Part shown: piece after piece, positions 5,438 to 9,081 of the stretch
Layout of the letters: the number at the start of each line of letters is the position of its first letter
How positions within the stretch are numbered: position 1 is the stretch's first letter
Source: Syntrophales bacterium
GTDB taxonomy: Bacteria; Desulfobacterota; Syntrophia; Syntrophales; UBA2192
Assembly: GCA_025454095.1 (NCBI GenBank)
Contig: JALOPC010000039.1
Coordinates: forward strand, 1 to 9,081
Length of the DNA: 9,081 nt
Reading direction: 5' to 3'
Program-made: the position numbers and the translations under genes
The notes under the pieces: generated by a model
What the model was told of the DNA's origin: nothing
Database searches by the model: none
What the model saw: the letters and a program-made list of their open reading frames with translations, nothing else

Positions 5438-6336
5438 GAACGCGTGCACCTCCCCCCTTGCGGCCCCTGCGCCTCCCCTCCGAACCGGAAGGACTCCAGG
5501 CGGCCCTTCTCCAGATCCGCGTAGGCCATCACGTTTCGAAAGAGGGTCCCCCGCCCGAGCAGGATCTTCAGCACTTCCATGGCCTGCAGGGTACCGACGA
5601 GCGCGGCCGTGACGGCCGGCACACCCAGGAGGGCCTCCGGCCGCTCCGGGTCGGCCCGGTCCGCGGATTCCCCGTACAGCGCCTTCACCCCCGCATCGCC
5701 CGGCAGGACGGTCATGACCCTCCCCTCGAAGCCGGCCAGCGCCCCGTGCACCATGGGGATGCCCCGTCGCGCCGCCGCGGCCTGCAGAAGCAGGCGGTCC
5801 GGGACGTTGTCCAGCCCGTCGACCACGGCATCGCTGCCTGCAAGGATTTCGTCGATGACAGCGGCATCGAGCCTCACCGGGTGAGGGATCACGCGGACGC
5901 CCGGGTTGACCGCCGCGACGGCCGCTGCGGCTGCCAGGGCTTTCAGCTCCCCCACGGTGCCGTTTGCGCACAGGGCCTGGCGGTTGAGATTCGACTCGTC
6001 GAAGCGCTCGCAGTCCACGACCACGAGGGTGCCGACCCCGAGCCGTGCCAGCAGCAGGATGACCTGCCCGCCCAGCCCCCCGGCCCCCGCCACGGCAACG
6101 CGCGATTCGGCGAGCCGGAGCTGCTCCCCGACGGAAAGAACGTCCCCGTTGCGGATGTACCGGTACGGGCGGATGCCGAGCCCGAGCGCTTCCCGGTAGA
6201 CCCCGGGAAGGTCGAGGCCGCCCTGCCGGGCGATCTCGGCGGCGGCAAGGTCGTCGAGAACCCGGACCGCGCGGCCCGCCGGGTCGGCGATCTCCCGCGA
6301 TCGCTCGCGGATCCGTTGCTGCATCTCAGGGCGCAT
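5434..6336 (-). CDS. ThiF/MoeB/HesA-family E1-like adenylyltransferase
   Basis: A 300-aa protein. ATG 6336 follows a G-rich site (AAAGGGGGG) by 8 nt. The family uses ATP to adenylate the C-terminal glycine of a ubiquitin-like sulfur carrier (MoaD or ThiS). Visible features: nucleotide-binding loop GAGGLGG (84-90), Asp108 after VVV, the NLNRQ motif (116-120) with its conserved Arg, and DGLDNVPDR (173-181). The region before the Rossmann fold (YRYIRNGDVLSVGEQ) resembles the usual MoeB/ThiF entry segment. The two Cys-x-x-Cys zinc motifs of classical MoeB and ThiF are absent, and the position where a catalytic Cys would be expected reads PGDAGVKALYG. Only three Cys are present (109, 123, 297). 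The likely partner is the MoaD-like protein encoded divergently 86 bp away. The last codons overlap the start of the 156-aa gene. The likely pathway is the pterin cofactor of the neighbouring oxidoreductase. Confidence 0.88.
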   Translation of the reverse strand: MRPEMQQRIRERSREIADPAGRAVRVLDDLAAAEIARQGGLDLPGVYREALGLGIRPYRYIRNGDVLSVGEQLRLAESRVAVAGAGGLGGQVILLLARLGVGTLVVVDCERFDESNLNRQALCANGTVGELKALAAAAAVAAVNPGVRVIPHPVRLDAAVIDEILAGSDAVVDGLDNVPDRLLLQAAAARRGIPMVHGALAGFEGRVMTVLPGDAGVKALYGESADRADPERPEALLGVPAVTAALVGTLQAMEVLKILLGRGTLFRNVMAYADLEKGRLESFRFGGEAQGPQGGRCTRS

Positions 6337-6371
6337 CGGCGCGGCCCCCCTTTCGCCTCACGGGAATCCAT

Positions 6372-6400
6372 TTGAGAAAATGCCCAGGGCGGGCTATGAT
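6372..6400 (+). promoter_or_regulatory. Sigma70-type promoter of the MoaD-like gene
   Basis: TTGAGA (6372-6377, five of six), a 17-bp spacer, and TATGAT (6395-6400, five of six). The expected start of transcription is near 6407, so the Shine-Dalgarno site GAGGTGA (6407-6413) would sit at the very 5' end of the mRNA with a leader of only about 16 nt. No matching promoter for the divergent E1-like gene was found in the same gap. Confidence 0.65.
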
Positions 6401-6422
6401 TTCTTCGAGGTGAAATGCCGCC

Positions 6423-6647
6423 ATGAAAGTCGAACTCAACCTCTATGCCTCCCTGGCCCGGACCGTCCCCGTGACGGGCCCCGTCGAAATCGGGGAGAAC
6501 ACCACGATTCTCGGGCTGCTCACGCGCCTCGGGGTGCCGATGGACAAGGTGAAGATCATCTTCCTCAACGGCATCCACGCAGGCGGCGACGAGACGCTGC
6601 GCGACGGCGACCGGGTCGGCGTTTTCCCGCCCGTGGCGGGCGGCTAG
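6423..6647 (+). CDS. MoaD/ThiS-family ubiquitin-like sulfur carrier
   Basis: A 74-aa beta-grasp protein ending in Val-Ala-Gly-Gly. The terminal Gly-Gly is the site that an E1-like enzyme adenylates and that then carries a thiocarboxylate. The fold signature is clear: first strand MKVELNLYASLART, helix ILGLLTRLGVP, strand KIIFLNG (44-50), then LRDGDRVGVFPPVAGG. Its length is normal for MoaD/ThiS. GAGGTGA lies 9 nt before the ATG. In molybdenum and tungsten cofactor synthesis such a protein delivers sulfur for the dithiolene of the pterin; a ThiS role in thiamine synthesis is possible, but no thiamine gene is nearby. Beside an aldehyde oxidoreductase and an E1 homologue, a dedicated tungstopterin role is more likely. 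It is transcribed against its neighbours and converges on the 196-aa gene with an 8-bp gap. Confidence 0.9.
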   Translation: MKVELNLYASLARTVPVTGPVEIGENTTILGLLTRLGVPMDKVKIIFLNGIHAGGDETLRDGDRVGVFPPVAGG

Positions 6648-6653
6648 CCGCCC
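6638..6653. repeat. 16-bp perfect palindrome over the MoaD stop codon
   Basis: GGGCGGCT (6638-6645) is followed directly by its reverse complement AGCCGCCC (6646-6653). It covers the two Gly codons and the TAG stop of the MoaD-like gene and reaches into the 8-bp gap before the convergent 196-aa gene stop. A 6-bp G-C stem with a CTAG loop can form on either strand. An overlapping alternative hairpin, CCCGCC-CGT-GGCGGG (6626-6640), would compete with it. There is no T-run, so termination is uncertain. Confidence 0.4.
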
Positions 6654-6655
6654 CG

Positions 6656-7246
6656 TCAGCCCTGTCCCGCTTCCCGCGACACCGTGACCTTCAGGAGAAC
6701 GGCCTTTCGGCCCTCGAGGGCGGCCGCGCCGCCCGTTGCCCGGAGGCAGTCCTCCGGCAGCGATTCGAGAAGCGACGCGAGTTCGTCGCCGTCGACCCCG
6801 ATCCCGCGGGCGAGGATTGCGGGCCCCAGTTCCCGCAGCGTTGTGCCGAAGAGCTTCAGCGTGATCCCCCCCGCACCGCCGGCCTGCGGTGCCGCGCCTG
6901 CCCGGTGCGTGATCCCGCTGCGCATCGGGGCGTAATAGCCGCCCCGGCGCAGCATGGCCCCCATCAGGCCCGGCATGGCGGGCGCGAGGGCAAGCGTCGA
7001 GCCCGCGCCCAGCAGGGCCGTCTCGATGTCGTCCACGGCCCTGCCGTCGAGAAACACGGTCTGGATGCGCGCCTCGATGGTCGCGGCGCTTAAACCGAGT
7101 TCCTCGCGAAGGAACGCCCCGACCGGGCTTCCCGGGCGCGCCGGCACCGCAAAGCCCCTCTGCAGCAGCGGAAAGAAACAGGCGAGCCGCTCCGAGGGCA
7201 CGGCGAGACACACCGTTCGAGTGGCACCGGAGCCGTTCGGTTCCAT
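6656..7246 (-). CDS. 196-aa protein with a MoaD-like beta-grasp half, linked to the oxidoreductase
   Basis: ATG 7246 (MEPNGSGATRTVCLAVP) has an AGGGG site 8 nt upstream. An upstream extension of the frame to 7318 has no such support. Residues 38-93 line up by eye with the neighbouring MoaD-like protein: GSPVGAFLREELGL matches the helix, QTVFLDG (62-68) matches KIIFLNG, DDIETALLGAGS matches GGDETLRDGD, and APAMPG (88-93) falls where MoaD ends in Ala-Gly-Gly. Here the chain continues with LMGAMLRRGGYYAPMRSGITH, a Gly-rich linker and a second domain starting ITLKLFGTTLRELGP (128-142). The product is probably cytoplasmic. It is encoded 96 bp after the oxidoreductase on the same strand, so an accessory or cofactor-insertion role is plausible. 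I cannot name the family. It might be a non-conjugating ubiquitin-like scaffold or a subunit of the enzyme. Confidence 0.82.
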   Translation of the reverse strand: MEPNGSGATRTVCLAVPSERLACFFPLLQRGFAVPARPGSPVGAFLREELGLSAATIEARIQTVFLDGRAVDDIETALLGAGSTLALAPAMPGLMGAMLRRGGYYAPMRSGITHRAGAAPQAGGAGGITLKLFGTTLRELGPAILARGIGVDGDELASLLESLPEDCLRATGGAAALEGRKAVLLKVTVSREAGQG

Positions 7247-7306
7247 CACGGACACCCCTGTGCAGCGGGAAACACCCTCCACGAAGAGGCGGGGGGGGTG
7301 ACTGAG

Positions 7307-7342
7307 TCCCCTCGACAACAGAGGGGATGGGGGAATGTCCCC
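7307..7342 (-). other. Two hairpins directly after the oxidoreductase stop codon
   Basis: Arms TCCCCTC (7307-7313) and GAGGGGA (7321-7327) form a 7-bp stem with a 7-nt loop. GGGGA-ATG-TCCCC (7330-7342) forms a 5-bp stem that abuts the TAA of the oxidoreductase. On the minus-strand transcript no U-run follows, so these look more like mRNA-stabilising or partial attenuator structures than a terminator. The C-run just downstream (minus strand, 7299..7291) is also unusual. The role is inferred. Confidence 0.4.
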
Positions 7343-9079
7343 TTACCCGTCGAATACCCTGTCCATCTCCGCGTCAGGGACCTGGAACGTGACGTTGTGC
7401 GGCGGCAGCAGCTCCTTGCGGAAGTACTCCGGCAGGCGGTCCTGCGCTTTCGTGAAGCCCGCCTTCGCGTTGAACTCGCGCTCCCACTGGAGCACCTTCT
7501 TGCCCAGCGCCGTCACGTCGTCTGCCGTCATGCGGAGCCCGTGGAAGGCGTTGAGCAGGTCCAGCAGCGCCTGGAACGTGTCCGGCTGGTCCAGGACGGC
7601 AAAGGCGATGAAGAGGCACATGCCCGTGGAATCGATGGCCGCCGTGGCGATCTGGAGATTCTTCGAAAGCTCGATCTGACCTTCGGGTTTGAGCGGGTCG
7701 ACGTAGCCCCCCACCTTGAGGATGTTGGTGGCCACGGCGTAGCCCGCCGTGTGGTCGGCGCCCATGGTGCTCGTGGCGTAGGTGACCCCGATGCCCTGGA
7801 TGGCCCGCGGGTCGTAGGCCGGCATGGCCTGATTCTTGACGACGGGGACGCGCTCGATGCCGTAGGCCTTGCCGGTCATGGCGGCGCCGTTGCCCAGGAT
7901 CCGCCCCAGGGGCGTCCCCCTGCCCGCCTCGTGGATGAGGCCGATCGCCCCCTTGGCGTCGCCGAACGTCACGACCCCCGCCTCCATGGCCACGGCGATC
8001 GTCGCGCCCATCTCGATCGTGTCGAGGCCGTAGTCGTCGTCGAGCCGGTCCATCAGGGCGATGGCGTCGATGTCGTCGATGCCGCAGTTGGCGCCGTGGG
8101 CCCAGACCGTCTCGTACTCGGGCTGCTTGGTCAGATAGCGGCCGTCCTTGTCGTGGTAGATCCCCGAGCAGCGGATCACGCAGCCCCGGTGGCAGCCGTG
8201 GGTCGGGTTTCCGCCCCGGGCCTTCTCCAGCTCCGCCTCGGTCTCGCCGCTGATCTTCGCCGTGCCGTCGAAGCGGCCCCAGAGGAAGTTGTGCGTGGGG
8301 TAGGCGCCCGCCTCGTTGATCACGTTGGCCAGGATGTTCGTCCCGAAGGCCGGGAGCCCCTCGCCCGTGACGGGGTGCCTGCGCAGGCCGTCGACGAAGG
8401 CCTTGTTGGCCGCGCGGAATTTTTCCACGTCCCCGGGCACGCGGTTGCTCGTGCCCGTGTCGTCGAGCACGATCACCTTGACCCCCTTGGATCCCATGAC
8501 GGCACCGAGGCCCCCTCGGCCCGCGTGGCGGGTGGGCCTGAGCTCCATGTCCGTGAAGGCCACCGTGGCGGCGCACATCCTCATCTCGCCCGCGGGCCCG
8601 ATGGAGACGCAGGCGATCTTGTCGCCGTACTCGCCCTTCATCTTCTCGACGAGGGCGTAGTTGCCGAGCAGCTTGAGGCTGTTGTCGCGGGTTATCGTCA
8701 CTCCGTCCCTGTTGATGAAGACCTTGTAGAGATCGTTCTCCTTCGGCTTCCCCTCGAGGATGATGCCCGCGTAGCCCAGCCGGGCCAGAACCTGGGAAGC
8801 CTGCCCGCCGGAGTTGGACTCCTTGATGCCCCCGGTCAGCGGGCTTTTGCCGCCCACGGAACAGCGCCCCGACATGGCCGCAATCGTTCCGCTGAGCAGG
8901 CCGGGCGCGATGATCAGCTTGTTGTCCTCGCCCAGCGGGTGGGCCAGGGGCGGCACTTCCTTCGAGACGACGGCGGAGGTCAGCGCCCGGCCCCCGAGGC
9001 CGGCGTACTCCCCGACGGGGACGGTGCGGGCCGCGGGACCGCCTTCGGCGCTCATGTCGATGCGGAGCAGCTTGTCCAT
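7343..9079 (-). CDS. aor: Aldehyde:ferredoxin oxidoreductase, tungsten-pterin family
   Basis: A complete 578-aa protein from ATG 9079 (MDKLLRIDMS); the region upstream of the start lies outside the window. The family oxidises aldehydes to acids with ferredoxin, or runs the reverse, in the cytoplasm, using a tungsten bis-pterin and one 4Fe-4S cluster. N-terminal domain (about 1-205): AGLGGRAL, MSGRCSVGGKSPLTGG, GRGGLGAVMGSKGVKVIVL. Cluster cysteines: GCHRGCVIRC (Cys296, 300, 304), with the fourth ligand in DSTGMCLF (Cys488). Probable active-site residues are the Glu in YETVWAHGAN (E322) and the His in GADHTAGYA (H443), by analogy with the archaeal enzyme. The length is slightly below the usual 600 or so. 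The substrate cannot be read from sequence. Several members of this superfamily have other substrates, for example BamB in benzoyl-CoA reduction, but the overall pattern fits an ordinary AOR-type subunit. It is the first gene seen of a minus-strand set with the 196-aa protein; partner subunits, if any, would lie upstream, outside the window. Confidence 0.93.
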   Translation of the reverse strand: MDKLLRIDMSAEGGPAARTVPVGEYAGLGGRALTSAVVSKEVPPLAHPLGEDNKLIIAPGLLSGTIAAMSGRCSVGGKSPLTGGIKESNSGGQASQVLARLGYAGIILEGKPKENDLYKVFINRDGVTITRDNSLKLLGNYALVEKMKGEYGDKIACVSIGPAGEMRMCAATVAFTDMELRPTRHAGRGGLGAVMGSKGVKVIVLDDTGTSNRVPGDVEKFRAANKAFVDGLRRHPVTGEGLPAFGTNILANVINEAGAYPTHNFLWGRFDGTAKISGETEAELEKARGGNPTHGCHRGCVIRCSGIYHDKDGRYLTKQPEYETVWAHGANCGIDDIDAIALMDRLDDDYGLDTIEMGATIAVAMEAGVVTFGDAKGAIGLIHEAGRGTPLGRILGNGAAMTGKAYGIERVPVVKNQAMPAYDPRAIQGIGVTYATSTMGADHTAGYAVATNILKVGGYVDPLKPEGQIELSKNLQIATAAIDSTGMCLFIAFAVLDQPDTFQALLDLLNAFHGLRMTADDVTALGKKVLQWEREFNAKAGFTKAQDRLPEYFRKELLPPHNVTFQVPDAEMDRVFDG

Positions 9080-9081
9080 GA

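Noticed and set aside
2919..6336. A RiPP pathway joining the small peptides to the E1-like enzyme, as in microcin C7
   Set aside because: The E1-like gene lies on the other strand over 2 kb away, coupled to an oxidoreductase/MoaD cluster that explains it better. The peptides lack a conserved leader and a C-terminal Asn, and no transporter or other modifying enzyme is near.
5943..7211. A 422-codon minus-strand frame spanning the E1-like, MoaD-like and 196-aa genes
   Set aside because: It is an off-frame reading across three genes with clear motifs of their own.
7374..8576. A 400-codon minus-strand frame inside the oxidoreductase gene
   Set aside because: It is a shifted reading of the oxidoreductase, very rich in Arg, Gly and His, with no domain; the true frame keeps all cluster cysteines.

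Overview
The window is GC-rich with tightly packed genes. Its content (a tungsten-type aldehyde:ferredoxin oxidoreductase with pterin-cofactor helper genes, a BepA/LoiP-like M48 lipoprotein, a Tat-type leader) suggests an anaerobic Desulfobacterota (former Deltaproteobacteria), perhaps a syntrophic lineage. This assignment is inferred from gene content only; no rRNA or marker gene is present.

Left part (1-2693), all on the minus strand: a membrane-anchored metallophosphoesterase, then an exported TPR protein ending in a likely terminator, then a promoter and the first 20 codons of a gene with a twin-arginine leader that runs off the left edge.

Middle part (2694-4961), plus strand: a leader with inverted repeats, then three tandem very small genes of 43, 30 and 26 codons. 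They share a W-[AN]-D-P-[MI] core; the second and third share D-R-K-x-W-x-D-P-M-S-F-P-V-F. The last two have near-perfect Shine-Dalgarno sites, and a strong intrinsic terminator closes the unit. I do not recognise this peptide family, and it is the best candidate for something undescribed. An M48 metallopeptidase lipoprotein follows from its own sigma70-like promoter.

Right part (4967-9079): a cluster around aldehyde:ferredoxin oxidoreductase. On the minus strand, in transcription order, are the oxidoreductase, a 196-aa protein whose first half looks like a MoaD/ThiS beta-grasp domain, a ThiF/MoeB-type E1-like enzyme, and a 156-aa unknown protein whose ATG overlaps the E1 stop codon. A separate MoaD/ThiS protein ending in Gly-Gly lies on the opposite strand between the 196-aa gene and the E1 gene, with its own good promoter. 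The likely shared task is making or inserting the tungsten (or molybdenum) pterin cofactor: the E1-like enzyme would adenylate the MoaD C-terminus, which would carry sulfur to the pterin. The roles of the 196-aa and 156-aa proteins are unknown.

No tRNA, rRNA, CRISPR array, insertion sequence or phage gene was seen. No gene-free stretch exceeds 300 bases; the longest is 2694-2918, described below.
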